DNA of 64,000 bases from Calditrichia bacterium (GCA_028284905.1 JANQQU010000090.1:32232-96231), one strand, 5' to 3'. Positions 1 to 10,292 are shown, counted from the stretch's first letter. Notes: a model not told the origin generated them from the letters alone. Numbers and translations are program-made.

Positions 1-1
1 C

Positions 2-157
2 AGTCTCGGCGAGGCCTTTCGGGAGAAAGGGGAGTATCGACGCGCATTAACAAATTTTGAAAAGGCGGTTGAACTTGCTGAGGAATCATCACATCCATGG
101 TTAAATGCCTTCAAAGAAAATTTGGCAAGCGTGAAAAGCAAATTGGGAACGGATTAG
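2..157 (+). CDS. C-terminal fragment of a TPR-repeat protein, truncated by window edge
   Basis: Open frame from position 2 ends at TAG 155-157; translation SLGEAFREKGEYRRALTNFEKAVELAEESSHPWLNAFKENLASVKSKLGTD has a TPR-like pattern. Confidence 0.6.
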   Translation, partial: SLGEAFREKGEYRRALTNFEKAVELAEESSHPWLNAFKENLASVKSKLGTD

Positions 158-255
158 GACAGCCTGCTCGGATCGTGAATATACCATCTCTTCGAATAAA
201 ACTTTTTGGTTCTTTAACGTAAATACGTAGCTCTTTCATTAAAAAAGGATATACA

Positions 256-1740
256 ATGCGCAGTATTATTCTACTTTTCCTCTCTTCTGCTCTTTTCACA
301 ATATGTGTTGCTCAGCCGCAAAAAACTAACACGGATACTTCACCAATCGATGGGAAAAATAAAGCGCCGATCGCATGGATTAAAAATAATTTAACCGCAC
401 TATATTCTTTAGATGGCCACGTCCCTCGAAAAAGTATTGCCCAATTAATGCTGGAAGATGACATTCCGGGGCTAAGTATCGCTTTTGTCGACAGTAATAA
501 GATCGCCTGGGCAGCATCTTTTGGTTTCAAGAATCTTTCTACATCGGAAGAAGTAAGCGAGCAGACCGTTTTTACCGGTGCATCACTTAGTAAACCTTTG
601 GCAGCTATTGCAGCATTAAAAGCCGTTGAATCTGGTAAGATAGATCTTGATGAAAATGTGAATAATGTATTAGACGGCTGGAAGATTCCCGATAACGAAT
701 TTACAGTAGATGAAAAAGTAACTTTGCGCCGCTTGATTGGTCATAGCGCCGGTATTCGTAATGATCTGTGGTCATCGTATTTACCGGACGAAAAAGTGCC
801 GACGCTTACGCAAATGTTAGCGGGGCAATCCCCCTCGGTGGATCCTGTCACTGCTGTCATATTTACACCGGGATCAGAAGTGAAATATTCAAACCCCGGG
901 TATTCCATTATTCAAAAAATACTGGCAGATGTTTACCAGGATAGTTTTGATGATATTCTCGAAACATTAGTATTTCGCCCGAGTGGTATGCAAGAGAGCT
1001 CGTTTAAACAACCAATGCCTGCGGAGTTAAAAGAAAGAAGAGCAGTTGGTTATGACGAAAACCTGAAACCATATCCATATCGCTTATTCCCCTATAAAGC
1101 TGCCGGGGGTGTCTGGACAACGCCAACAGATATGGCCCGGTTTGTTATTACCCTTCTGGAAGATTATGAGGGTAAAAAGAATATTTTGTCGCCGGCAATG
1201 ATGGCGGAAGTATTTAGCCGTCAACGGGAGCGGCTTGGCTTTTCGAAAATTTTTAATGATAATAGCGAAGACCTTATTTTCCGCCACTATGGTAGTAATC
1301 AGGGATTCACATCGTATCTGGTCGGTTCATTACTTCGGAAGCAAGCAGTGATTGTTATGATAAACAGCGATAATGGTTTTGCGCTTTTGGATTATATCGC
1401 CAGAGCGGTTGCCGAATACTATAAGTGGGATTATTTAAAACCGACAATTCATGATCGCTATACCGCTGAAATACCGACTATCGGAGAGTATCAGGGACGC
1501 TTTGATCATTATTCAGAAATACTAACTTTTAACCTGAATGAAGGTTACTTATGGGTCACCTCCGAAAAGGAGCAAACGCCAAAGAAACTGGTGCCGGTTG
1601 GTAATTCGCAGTTTATCTCAATTGACAGTTCCGTTAAGTACGAGTTTTTTCGACCCAGGGGGAATAAAGATGGTGATATCAAATGGGTCCGCGTTACCCA
1701 GGCAAGTGGGCAAGAGAACTGGTGCGAAAGGGTTTTGTAA
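256..1740 (+). CDS. Serine hydrolase, beta-lactamase class C / PBP-like family
   Basis: Signal peptide; SLSK (SxxK) and YSN motifs; AAGGA ribosome-binding site. Confidence 0.88.
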   Translation: MRSIILLFLSSALFTICVAQPQKTNTDTSPIDGKNKAPIAWIKNNLTALYSLDGHVPRKSIAQLMLEDDIPGLSIAFVDSNKIAWAASFGFKNLSTSEEVSEQTVFTGASLSKPLAAIAALKAVESGKIDLDENVNNVLDGWKIPDNEFTVDEKVTLRRLIGHSAGIRNDLWSSYLPDEKVPTLTQMLAGQSPSVDPVTAVIFTPGSEVKYSNPGYSIIQKILADVYQDSFDDILETLVFRPSGMQESSFKQPMPAELKERRAVGYDENLKPYPYRLFPYKAAGGVWTTPTDMARFVITLLEDYEGKKNILSPAMMAEVFSRQRERLGFSKIFNDNSEDLIFRHYGSNQGFTSYLVGSLLRKQAVIVMINSDNGFALLDYIARAVAEYYKWDYLKPTIHDRYTAEIPTIGEYQGRFDHYSEILTFNLNEGYLWVTSEKEQTPKKLVPVGNSQFISIDSSVKYEFFRPRGNKDGDIKWVRVTQASGQENWCERVL

Positions 1741-2148
1741 TAGAAAACTTTACGCCGTTGATATTTTTCGGGAATAGGGATAACACCGTTTTTAAACCGT
1801 CAATATTTAGTTTACACCGTTCATTCTTTAAATTTACTTTCCTCTACCTCCCATAAGCATATATCTGCATACTCATATATCCCTTCAAACAAATGCTACA
1901 AATTTATTTGCTCTATTCATCAGTCTTTTGAATTAGCGTATCGGTTTGTGAACTATAGATAGAGAATATATTTCTTATATACTCATTTTTGCAAAACAGG
2001 CATGATAATTACCCTCCAAGTTGACCTCAATTAAACAAAAGAACAAAAATGTATACAGGTTTCGTAAATGTGTATAAGAGAATAGGATAGATGTGAATTT
2101 ATATTTCTGATGTTCTTTTTATCCTAAAATTATTAAAGGAGAATTATC

Positions 2149-3078
2149 ATGGGATTCACATCTGGAAAAAACAACGTCACTTTTAAAAGTCAGGGTGTAA
2201 GCCTAGCAGGCAACCTCTATTTGCCTGAAGGTTTTGATGCTTCAAAAAAATATCCATCCATTATTTTTTCGGGCCCTTTCAATCAGGTCAAAGAACAGAT
2301 GGGGGCTAAATACGGAGAAAAGCTTGCCGCTAAAGGTTATGTCTTCCTGGCTTTCGATCATTTAGGATATGGCGATAGTGAAGGTGAAGTCAGAAATAAT
2401 GAAAACCCCTTCATCAAAATGGAAAGCATCAGAGATGCCATCAGTTATTTGGGGACACTTTCATTTGTTGATAGAGAGAAACTATATGGCTATGGGGCAT
2501 GTGCAAGTGGAGGCTATATGCCTTTGGTGGCAGCAACCGATAAACGCTTGAAAGCGATTGCTACCGTCAGCGGGATGATGCACAATACGATGAGTTACTT
2601 TGGGGTAATGAGCAAAGAACAATTGATGCCTTTGTTTGCCATGGCAAATGAAGCTCGCCAAAAAGCATACGAAACCGGTGAGATGGAATATTATGACGCT
2701 TTGGCAATGGGCGCAGTTGACCCAAACAATCTTCCTGATGGCGCTGTCGGTGAAGGGTATGATTATTACATGACAGCAAGAGCCGGAAAAGAAACCTATC
2801 CCAATTATACCCACCTGGCACCAAAAACATTACTGGAAACAGCGCCGCTAACAAGTGCCGTCGCTATCGCGCCATACTTATATACGCCGTACCTGGGTAT
2901 TTATGGAGAAAAGGCGATGGCGGATACTGCGCCATTAACTACCATGTTCTATGATGCATGTAGCGAACCGAAGGAATTGTTTGAAGTCGCGGGTGCTTCT
3001 CATGTCAGTCTCTATGACATTGAAGCAGACGTCAACAGCGCAGTGGATAAAATGGATGAATTTTTTCGGAAGTATTAA
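2149..3078 (+). CDS. Alpha/beta hydrolase (dienelactone hydrolase-like)
   Basis: Nucleophile elbow region YGYGACASGGYMP; AAAGGAG RBS. Confidence 0.8.
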   Translation: MGFTSGKNNVTFKSQGVSLAGNLYLPEGFDASKKYPSIIFSGPFNQVKEQMGAKYGEKLAAKGYVFLAFDHLGYGDSEGEVRNNENPFIKMESIRDAISYLGTLSFVDREKLYGYGACASGGYMPLVAATDKRLKAIATVSGMMHNTMSYFGVMSKEQLMPLFAMANEARQKAYETGEMEYYDALAMGAVDPNNLPDGAVGEGYDYYMTARAGKETYPNYTHLAPKTLLETAPLTSAVAIAPYLYTPYLGIYGEKAMADTAPLTTMFYDACSEPKELFEVAGASHVSLYDIEADVNSAVDKMDEFFRKY

Positions 3079-3142
3079 TTAAAAAACAAGACGCCAGAAC
3101 TGTGGAATGCTAAACGGTTATTAAAAATAGGGGAAGTAAAAA

Positions 3143-4144
3143 ATGAAACAAGTCAAGTTAGGTAGTCAGGGATTGGTTACCCCACAAATTGGATTGGGCT
3201 GTATGGGAATGACCACTCTGATGGGAGGCGACATTTATGGCGCTGCAGACGAAGCAGAAGCTATCAAGACTATCCATCGATCTCTGGAATTGGGTGGAAA
3301 CTTCTTGGATACCGCAGATTTATATGGCCCGTTATTAAACGAGCAGCTCATTGCCAAAGCCATTTCCGGCAATCGTGACCAGTATATTCTTGCGACAAAA
3401 TTCGGGTTTGAGATTAATGACGATGGCGCATTGACCGGCGCCATCAACGGCAAAAAGGACTATATCAAAAAAGCAGTAGAGCGTTCGCTTCAAAATTTGA
3501 AAACAGATTACATTGATCTATATTACCAGCATCGTCTGGACTTTAATACGCCGATTGAAGAAACCATTGAAGCTATGGGAGAGCTGGTAAAAGAAGGCAA
3601 AGTGAAATATATTGGCCTTTCAGAAGTTTCGGCTAAAACCATTAAACGTGCGCACGCTGTGCATCCGATTTCGGCAGTGCAAACGGAGTATTCTTTATTT
3701 GAAAGAAATGTCGAAGCGCAGGGCATCAAAGCCGCCATGGAAGAATTAGGTATTACTTTGATCGCTTATTCGCCTTTGGGACGGGGATTTTTGTCCGGGC
3801 AATTTCAAAGCCCGGATGATTTTCCCGAAAACGATTTTCGGCGAACGGTGCCGAAGTTTCAGGGCGAACAGTTCCAAAAGAATCTTGATTTGCTCAAGGA
3901 AATTCAAACGATGGCTGCTGAAAAAGACGTAACCAGTCCGCAATTGGCATTGGCCTGGATTCTCGCAAAAGGCGCGTTGCCAATCCCGGGAACCAAGCGT
4001 GTGAAATACGTAGAGCAAAATATCGGCGCTACCGAAATCAACCTTACAAAAGATGATTTGGACCGCTTGGAAAGCATCATTCCACTGGATACCGAAACCG
4101 GCGATCGCTATGCTGCCGATTTTATGCAGAGCATTGACCATTAG
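3143..4144 (+). CDS. Aldo/keto reductase
   Basis: LGCMGMT, GGNFLDTADLYG, IDLYYQHR, YSPLGRGFLSG motifs. Confidence 0.93.
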   Translation: MKQVKLGSQGLVTPQIGLGCMGMTTLMGGDIYGAADEAEAIKTIHRSLELGGNFLDTADLYGPLLNEQLIAKAISGNRDQYILATKFGFEINDDGALTGAINGKKDYIKKAVERSLQNLKTDYIDLYYQHRLDFNTPIEETIEAMGELVKEGKVKYIGLSEVSAKTIKRAHAVHPISAVQTEYSLFERNVEAQGIKAAMEELGITLIAYSPLGRGFLSGQFQSPDDFPENDFRRTVPKFQGEQFQKNLDLLKEIQTMAAEKDVTSPQLALAWILAKGALPIPGTKRVKYVEQNIGATEINLTKDDLDRLESIIPLDTETGDRYAADFMQSIDH

Positions 4145-4154
4145 TATAAGACGT

Positions 4155-4192
4155 AACCTGGCGATATATTGATTAAATGTTATCGCCAGGTT
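4155..4192 (+). terminator. Hairpin downstream of the aldo/keto reductase
   Basis: Perfect 12-bp inverted repeat AACCTGGCGATA / TATCGCCAGGTT, then TTTATTT. Confidence 0.6.
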
Positions 4193-4253
4193 TATTTCTC
4201 GATGCGCAATGGCTTTTATTGTTTGGATTATATAAACTTATGGAATCTGCAGA

Positions 4254-4922
4254 ATGAATATCATTATTACAGGTGCCACGGGGATGGTTGGCAAAGGTGT
4301 TCTGTTAACTTGCCTTAGCAATGAAGCAGTCGAATCTGTTTTGGTCATTAACAGAAAACCCGTTGGAATAGAACATCCCAAACTTCGTGAAATCATCCAT
4401 TCCGATTTCTTCGACTTGAGTTCCATTCGGGAAAAATTGTCGGGCTACGATGCCTGCTTCTTTTCTTTAGGCATCTCCTCCTTTCGCCAATCGGAAGAAA
4501 CCTACACTCGTATCACCTATGATATGACCATGAATTTCGCTAAGGAATTGTTACAGTCTAACAAGGAAATGACTTTCATTTACGTCTCTGGCACAGGCAC
4601 AGATAGCACTGAAAAAGGCCGGACAATGTGGGCAAGAGTGAAAGGTAAAACGGAAAATGATTTATTCAAGCTGGGCTTCAAAGATGCGTATGCCTTTCGA
4701 CCTGCCTATATAAAACCCGAACCGGATGCGCCGTCCAGCACACCTGTTTATCGGTTTCTTCTCGGAACATTTGGCATCTTACATCCTGTCATTAAATTTC
4801 TTTTGCCAAAATACACTACCACCACTGCTCAAATTGGCAGAGCGATGATTGCAGTGGTGAAAAATGGATTTGAAAGAAAGCAGGTGGAAAGTGCAGATAT
4901 CATTCAACTTGCAGAAAGGTAA
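4254..4922 (+). CDS. NAD(P)H-binding / NAD-dependent epimerase-dehydratase family protein
   Basis: N-terminal MNIIITGATGMVGKGV Rossmann motif. Confidence 0.85.
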   Translation: MNIIITGATGMVGKGVLLTCLSNEAVESVLVINRKPVGIEHPKLREIIHSDFFDLSSIREKLSGYDACFFSLGISSFRQSEETYTRITYDMTMNFAKELLQSNKEMTFIYVSGTGTDSTEKGRTMWARVKGKTENDLFKLGFKDAYAFRPAYIKPEPDAPSSTPVYRFLLGTFGILHPVIKFLLPKYTTTTAQIGRAMIAVVKNGFERKQVESADIIQLAER

Positions 4923-4924
4923 TT

Positions 4925-5836
4925 ATGCGACATTTTAAAACGCTCTCTTCTTATCTGGACTATATTCAATTGCCGCGCCCTGAACATCCGATGTTAAGTG
5001 TATTATCCGTAAAAGGGGACGATTTTCTAACTTGCCCAATCGAAAGCTCGCCTCCCATCACCAATGATTGCTACAATATCAGCTTGAAAAAAATAATCGA
5101 GGGAGATTTAAACTATGGACGGACAAAATACGACTTTACCAATGGGGCAATGATTTTTATTGCACCCCGGCAAGTGATGCAATGGGATGCCAATTTAATT
5201 ATTGAGCAAAAAGGATTTTCAATTACCTTTCATGAAGATTTTCTGAAAGGGACTGAATTAGCACATCAAATTAAAAAGTATGGATTTTTCTCCTACTCGG
5301 TAAATGAAGCACTACACCTTTCGCCCAAAGAAGAAAGCCAGGTTGAAGCCATTGTTGAAAATATTAAAATGGAATATCACAGCAATCAGGATAAATTCAG
5401 TAAAGAGATCATCATTTCTCAATTAAGTACCCTGCTAAAATACGCCAACCGTTTTTATGAAAGGCAGTTTTTAAACCGCAAAGAATTATCAAATGATTTG
5501 TTGGATCAATTTAATCGTAACTTAAACCAGTATTTTGAATCCGGTCAATTGGAAGAAAAAGGTGTACCGAGCATTGAATTTTTAGCTAATAATATGGCTG
5601 TTTCACAACGGTATCTCAGCGATTCGCTAAAGAAAGAAACAGGAAAGACAGCAATAGAACATATACAGTTGTTTCTAATTGATGAAGCCAAGAACATTTT
5701 GCTCCAACCGAGCAAAAATATTTCCGAAGTTGCCTATGAGCTGGGCTTCGAATATCCGCAGTACTTTTCGAGGTTATTCAAGAAAAAAGTTGGTTTAAGC
5801 CCTTCTGAATTCCGAGAAAAATACAAAATGAATTAA
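4925..5836 (+). CDS. AraC family transcriptional regulator
   Basis: C-terminal HTH: NISEVAYELGFEYPQYFSRLFKKKVGLSPSEFR. Confidence 0.92.
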   Translation: MRHFKTLSSYLDYIQLPRPEHPMLSVLSVKGDDFLTCPIESSPPITNDCYNISLKKIIEGDLNYGRTKYDFTNGAMIFIAPRQVMQWDANLIIEQKGFSITFHEDFLKGTELAHQIKKYGFFSYSVNEALHLSPKEESQVEAIVENIKMEYHSNQDKFSKEIIISQLSTLLKYANRFYERQFLNRKELSNDLLDQFNRNLNQYFESGQLEEKGVPSIEFLANNMAVSQRYLSDSLKKETGKTAIEHIQLFLIDEAKNILLQPSKNISEVAYELGFEYPQYFSRLFKKKVGLSPSEFREKYKMN

Positions 5837-5875
5837 TAGAAAACCTGTTTTACAAATACCAATGGGGAAATTCAC

Positions 5876-6223
5876 TTGTTTATTATGATCGCTGGCCCAT
5901 ATCGTTCCGGATCTCAGGATCCAAAAGTTTGGGAAGAGAACCTGAAGCAAATGAATCAGTTTGCCCATGCTGTTTTTCTAAAAGGCCATACGCCGGTAAT
6001 TGGGGTGAATATGGCTTTGCCCATCATCCGGGAAGTCGGGGAAGAACACTATGATGCTTTAATGATGCCAATATCTTTGGCGTTAACGGAAGTTTGTGAT
6101 GCCATTCTTAGAATTGGTGGCCCATCTACCGGCGCAGATCAGGAAGTCGATGAGTTTCGTAAACGTGGGCGGCCGGTTTATAGAGCGTTAGGCGAAATAC
6201 CTGATAACGGGAAAGCGCATTGA
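5876..6223 (+). CDS. DUF4406 / nucleoside 2-deoxyribosyltransferase-like protein
   Basis: MIAGPYRSGSQDP...DAILRIGGPSTGADQEVDEFRKRGRPVY; apparent TTG start. Confidence 0.65.
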   Translation: MFIMIAGPYRSGSQDPKVWEENLKQMNQFAHAVFLKGHTPVIGVNMALPIIREVGEEHYDALMMPISLALTEVCDAILRIGGPSTGADQEVDEFRKRGRPVYRALGEIPDNGKAH

Positions 6224-6256
6224 GTGAATGCGCTGTGTTTTAGGAAAGTAAAGCAG

Positions 6257-6297
6257 AAAAACCTCTGCGCCCTGTAAAATGTGACACGGAGGTTTTT
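6257..6297 (+). terminator. Rho-independent-like terminator
   Basis: AAAAACCTC / GAGGTTTTT inverted repeat after the preceding stop. Confidence 0.55.
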
Positions 6298-6354
6298 CGG
6301 AAAAAGTGCTTCTCCGGGGGAACTATACCGGAAACTGCAGTAGAAAATTTATTG

Positions 6355-6849
6355 TTATCTTTGGGGTATTGCGCCGGTAATTGCAATACAAAAATTTACG
6401 CCGAGATAGGGTTGGCGGTTTTCATGCGGCTGCCCTTTTCCGGTATTACCGATCGACTGAGAATTCAAATAAACAACTTGCGAGGTCGTATCCTGATAGT
6501 AGCGAGGGCGATCGCCAAGCAGATTGTTATCCGGATCCGGGGAATCCGCTGAATTCTTGGCCATTAACGAGTGGGTATGCGCCGGTATTTGTTCTGTTGT
6601 CAACGAAACTGATTCCACACCTGTCTTTTGTCCCAAAGCGAAGAAGTCACCATCATGCCCGCAGGCGCGGCCTCTTAAATCCGGTAAGGCAAAAGTGGTT
6701 TGGCCATTACCGCCATATTTTGTGCCAAGCAAGGAGAATAAAGTTTGATTTTGCTGAATTGGTAATTCCTGTCCATCACATTTTGCCCATCCTTTTGGGG
6801 CAAAATTAAATGCAAATAGTCGGATTTCGCTTAACCATGGATCCGCCAT
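6355..6849 (-). CDS. Phage tail collar domain protein (microcystin-dependent protein-like)
   Basis: GEIRLFAFNFAPKGWAKCDGQ-type N-terminus, GGNGQTTFALPDLRGR, C-terminal LGVNFCIAITGAIP. Confidence 0.9.
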   Translation of the reverse strand: MADPWLSEIRLFAFNFAPKGWAKCDGQELPIQQNQTLFSLLGTKYGGNGQTTFALPDLRGRACGHDGDFFALGQKTGVESVSLTTEQIPAHTHSLMAKNSADSPDPDNNLLGDRPRYYQDTTSQVVYLNSQSIGNTGKGQPHENRQPYLGVNFCIAITGAIPQR

Positions 6850-6904
6850 TGTTTTTCTCCAATTGTTTTATATCTCTGTTTATGCCCTTTAGTATATTCC
6901 TGCC

Positions 6905-7441
6905 TTAACCTCTCGAAGGAAAAACACCTTTCAAACAAATATAATACCGGATCGGCAGGGTCGGCATGGTATTCGTATGAATTTGACTACCGCCGGTATC
7001 TGTCAGGGCATTCGCACTCATGGTAATGTTCGGAGGGGCAGTCCCGTAAAATTTACGATTTGGTTCCGGTACAGATGTGGAAACTTCTGCGGTTAAGGTA
7101 TTATCGGGAGAAGCGGTAGAGCCTTGATCGTCTTCGCCATACATCGTGTGATTGTGGGCAGGTATAGTATCAATATTCAAATCGTTATTCAGAAAGCCAA
7201 AAAATGACCCAAGACGCCTGGCAGTTAATCCTTTTCCTCTGCCCTGGTGTATGGGAATATGATCCATAAAATTGGGTATGCCAAAGGTGGTTTGGCCATC
7301 ACCACCAAAAGTGGTGCCAATCAATGAATAAAGTGCCGTATTTTGAGCAAGTGGTAAATTTCCCCCACTACACTCAGCCCAATTTTTTGGTGCAAAGGCG
7401 CAGGCCCATATTCTGATTTCTCCTGTAAATGGTTCAGCCAT
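6905..7441 (-). CDS. Phage tail collar domain protein
   Basis: GEIRIWACAFAPKNWAECSGG, FGGDGQTTFGIPN, YYICLKGVFPSRG. Confidence 0.88.
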   Translation of the reverse strand: MAEPFTGEIRIWACAFAPKNWAECSGGNLPLAQNTALYSLIGTTFGGDGQTTFGIPNFMDHIPIHQGRGKGLTARRLGSFFGFLNNDLNIDTIPAHNHTMYGEDDQGSTASPDNTLTAEVSTSVPEPNRKFYGTAPPNITMSANALTDTGGSQIHTNTMPTLPIRYYICLKGVFPSRG

Positions 7442-7455
7442 ATTTTATTCCTCTG

Positions 7456-7992
7456 TTAGCCTCTTGTTGGTTGAATGCCAGATAAGGCAATGCAAAAATT
7501 AATCACTAATGTTGTTTGCATATTGTCATGCGGTTGCGTATTGCCTGTGTTGCCAACTGCAGCATTGTTCATTGCTCTGAGCGTGGTTAGACCATTGTAA
7601 GCGGGGAAGTCCTGTCCGTTGCCTGGGTTGATAGTATGTGCAAGTATTCTGCCCGTAGGGTCTGATGAGTTTGCGTGTTCTTCCGTTGCTTTAATCTGAT
7701 GATTATGGGCCGGCAGCTGGTCTACTGTAAGGGTTACCTTTTCCGCGCCGCCTTGTTCACCCAGCTTAATAGTGGTCAGTCCGGGACCTGAACCGGCATG
7801 TACCGGGGTTCTCCCTCGCATGTCCGGTAAAGCGAAAGTGGTTTGGCCATTACCGCCGTACGTGGTGCTGAGTAGGGAGAATAGGGAGCCATTTTGGGAA
7901 ATGGCCATTAGCTGCCCATCGCAATTCGCCCAACCGCGAGGGGGCCAGGAAAATGCAAACATGCGGATTTCGCCAACAAAATAGTCTGCCAT
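7456..7992 (-). CDS. Phage tail collar domain protein
   Basis: MADYFVGEIRMFAFSWPPRGWANCDGQ; GGAGG RBS in front of internal ATG at 7992; ORF extends to 8061. Confidence 0.9.
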   Translation of the reverse strand: MADYFVGEIRMFAFSWPPRGWANCDGQLMAISQNGSLFSLLSTTYGGNGQTTFALPDMRGRTPVHAGSGPGLTTIKLGEQGGAEKVTLTVDQLPAHNHQIKATEEHANSSDPTGRILAHTINPGNGQDFPAYNGLTTLRAMNNAAVGNTGNTQPHDNMQTTLVINFCIALSGIQPTRG

Positions 7993-8282
7993 ACAAATTC
8001 CTCCATCTTTTGTTGATATCAGGGATGTTAAAATTGGGTCAACAGTCGATTGCTTCCTCACTTACAACATACTTCGCTCTAACGTGAAGATTCTCAGTTG
8101 TGGATCTACCGAAAATTTATACTGTCAGCAGATTATACTTGGGATAATGATAATATGCAAGAAAAAATAGCGCAGAAATACTATCTACATGCACTTAAAA
8201 AGCACGTATTTAAATTGGGCGGCGAAATTGGAACCAGCTGCCGGGGAGATATTGTTCAGCAGCTGGAGACTGAAGCGTCACT

Positions 8283-9335
8283 TTAACTGTTGCTCTTATC
8301 GATATTGAGATTCTTTTTACGAACTTCCCATTTCTTCTTTGCTAATTCCTGCATATCAACTTCAATATCTTTCTCGTCCATAATTTCTAACCCAAGTATC
8401 GTCTCAATAATATCTTCCATAGTGGCCAGTCCTTGCATGCCACCATATTCATCAACAATGAGGGCGATATGTTCCTTTTTCAACAACAATTCCTCAAACA
8501 GCTTTGGAATAGAGATGTTTTCGTAAAAGATCATTATCGAACGTTTTAGATCTTTAAGCGTTTTGTCGTTGCCATCTTTTGCCAGTTCTTCCAGGACATC
8601 GGATTTAAGAATATACCCTGTTACGTGATCAATATTTTCGGAATAAATCGGGATTCTGGAATATTGTAAATGTTCCTTATGTTTTACAAAATTATCAAGT
8701 GTCATATCGTCGGGTGCAGATACAACAACAGTCCGCGGCGTCATAATATCCCGGATGGTAAGCGTTTGAAGTTTGATTAAATTACCAATAATCTTACTCT
8801 CACTCTCTTTTAAAACGCCGTCTTTTTTACCGAGGTGAATTAACGCTACTATTTCTTCCCTGCTAACGGTCTGAGACTTCTTATTCTTGGAAATAATTTT
8901 CGTAACGTATTCTGATATCATTACTAATGGGTATGAAAGGTAAATCATCCCTTTGATTACAAGCGCGGATGGTATCGCTAACCTTTTCCAAAAGGTCGCG
9001 CCGATGGTTTTCGGAATGATTTCCGAAAAGAACAAGATTAAGATGGTGAGAACCGCGGAGATTACCCCAAAATATGCTTCGCCAAATACAGCAACTGCCT
9101 GCGCGCCGACGCCAGCCGCTCCAACAGTATGTGCCACAGTATTGATTGTCAAAATAGCTGACAGGGGGCGATCAATATTGCTCTTTAGATCTTTAAGATG
9201 TTTAATGGATGCTTTGCCCTCTAATTCTTTCATTTTAATGAAAGGGGCCGAAACGGACAAAATTACCGCTTCAACAATTGAACAGAGAAAGGATATAACC
9301 AACGCCAAAGCTAAATAAAGAGAAAGAAGTAGCAT
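8283..9335 (-). CDS. CNNM/CorC (HlyC) family transporter with CBS domains
   Basis: N-terminal CNNM transmembrane domain; IMTPRTVVVSAPDDMTLDNFV and VDEYGGMQGLATMEDIIE CBS signatures. Confidence 0.9.
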   Translation of the reverse strand: MLLLSLYLALALVISFLCSIVEAVILSVSAPFIKMKELEGKASIKHLKDLKSNIDRPLSAILTINTVAHTVGAAGVGAQAVAVFGEAYFGVISAVLTILILFFSEIIPKTIGATFWKRLAIPSALVIKGMIYLSYPLVMISEYVTKIISKNKKSQTVSREEIVALIHLGKKDGVLKESESKIIGNLIKLQTLTIRDIMTPRTVVVSAPDDMTLDNFVKHKEHLQYSRIPIYSENIDHVTGYILKSDVLEELAKDGNDKTLKDLKRSIMIFYENISIPKLFEELLLKKEHIALIVDEYGGMQGLATMEDIIETILGLEIMDEKDIEVDMQELAKKKWEVRKKNLNIDKSNS

Positions 9336-9614
9336 AATTACATATATTCATATTATTAAACTTAAAAATTTAGAGGAGTATAAAGATAGTCATATGAATA
9401 TTACAATACTTTTATTCGATTAGGTAAATGTAAAGTATATCAACCGAGCGCAAGTAGTTTTAATTCAGGTATTTGAGAGGTTAAAAACTTTAATTGAAAT
9501 GTTATGAAAATGCTGTAAGGGACTATTATCTCCGCTTGTGGCATCGTTATTTGTATTAATTTGAAATACAGAAAATTGTTTATATACTTCTATAAAGGTT
9601 GTATGAGGCAGCAG

Positions 9615-9641
9615 CAGTTCAGGTAAACCGGACTGTTTTTA
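9615..9641 (+). terminator. Orphan Rho-independent-like terminator
   Basis: CAGTTCAGGTAAACCGGACTG hairpin followed by TTTTTAT; no annotated + gene ends upstream. Confidence 0.5.
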
Positions 9642-9723
9642 TAAGTGCTTAAAGCAGCCAGGAGAGATGCAAGAGACTATTCAACCTGATAAAAATTAAA
9701 AATAATGGAAGGGCTAAAATAGC

Positions 9724-10089
9724 ATGAAAGTAACACCCGAACACAATGCAAGAGTTGCAAATATGAAATTCGCATCGGTATATCCACACTATGTTACAAA
9801 AGTTGAGAAAAAAGGCCGGACAAAAGCAGAGCTTCATCAAGTAATAGAGTGGTTGACAGGCTTTGATGAGAATAGATTGCAAGAAATGATTGAGGCGCAG
9901 GTAACTTTTGAGACCTTCTTTGAAAAAGCCAGTTTGAACCCGAATGCTCACCTGATTAAAGGCGTGATTTGTGGCTATCGCATAGAAGAAATTGACAATC
10001 CGTTAACAAGGAAAGCACGCTATCTGGACAAGTTGGTAGATGAATTGGCAAAAGGCCGGAAGATGGAAAAAATTTTACGAGAAGGTTAA
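9724..10089 (+). CDS. DUF2200 family protein
   Basis: [35 protein letters not shown] is characteristic of the family. Confidence 0.85.
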   Translation: MKVTPEHNARVANMKFASVYPHYVTKVEKKGRTKAELHQVIEWLTGFDENRLQEMIEAQVTFETFFEKASLNPNAHLIKGVICGYRIEEIDNPLTRKARYLDKLVDELAKGRKMEKILREG

Positions 10090-10111
10090 AAGTAGTGAGC
10101 TTTAAATTAGA

Positions 10112-10145
10112 AAGGCATACATACAAATACCGGTATATATGCCTT
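10112..10145 (+). terminator. Hairpin downstream of the DUF2200 gene
   Basis: AAGGCATA / TATGCCTT perfect inverted repeat; no strong T tract. Confidence 0.35.
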
Positions 10146-10285
10146 CCTTGAATAATTTCGGGAATAGCTTCTCAGGCTTTCGTTGCTTAATTGAGGATTA
10201 TTTTTGCCAACAGGGCTTTTCTCTGTTCTGCGCAGTTTGATATGTATAAAATTAGAACACTGAATTTGGCAATGGAGCTGAAATT

Positions 10286-10292
10286 AAAAAAC
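10286..10292 (+). promoter_or_regulatory. Candidate -1 ribosomal frameshift heptamer A_AAA_AAC preceding an in-frame TAA
   Basis: ATG(10272) GAG CTG AAA TTA AAA AAC TAA; the -1 frame from 10292 is open into the 10508..12073 CDS. Confidence 0.35.

Noticed and set aside
1774-1840. Two ACACCGTT direct repeats after the first serine hydrolase gene
   Set aside because: Only two short copies in AT-rich DNA; could be chance.
2482-2854. Minus-strand ORFs 2482..2814 and 2567..2854, and many similar antisense ORFs in the track
   Set aside because: They lie inside well-supported + strand genes, lack RBSs or recognisable domains, and have unusual composition (Cys, His and Ser rich).
6355-7992. Prophage or phage-tail cassette
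   Set aside because: Only collar-domain proteins are present; no other phage structural, replication, lysis or integrase gene in the window.
8098-8286. Small ORF of 62 aa (possible start at internal ATG, MQEKIAQKYYLHALKKHVFKLGG)
   Set aside because: No recognised family and no clear RBS; its end overlaps the convergent transporter gene and it contains a CCAGCTGC/GCAGCTGG hairpin, so it could be terminator DNA. Not supported enough to call.
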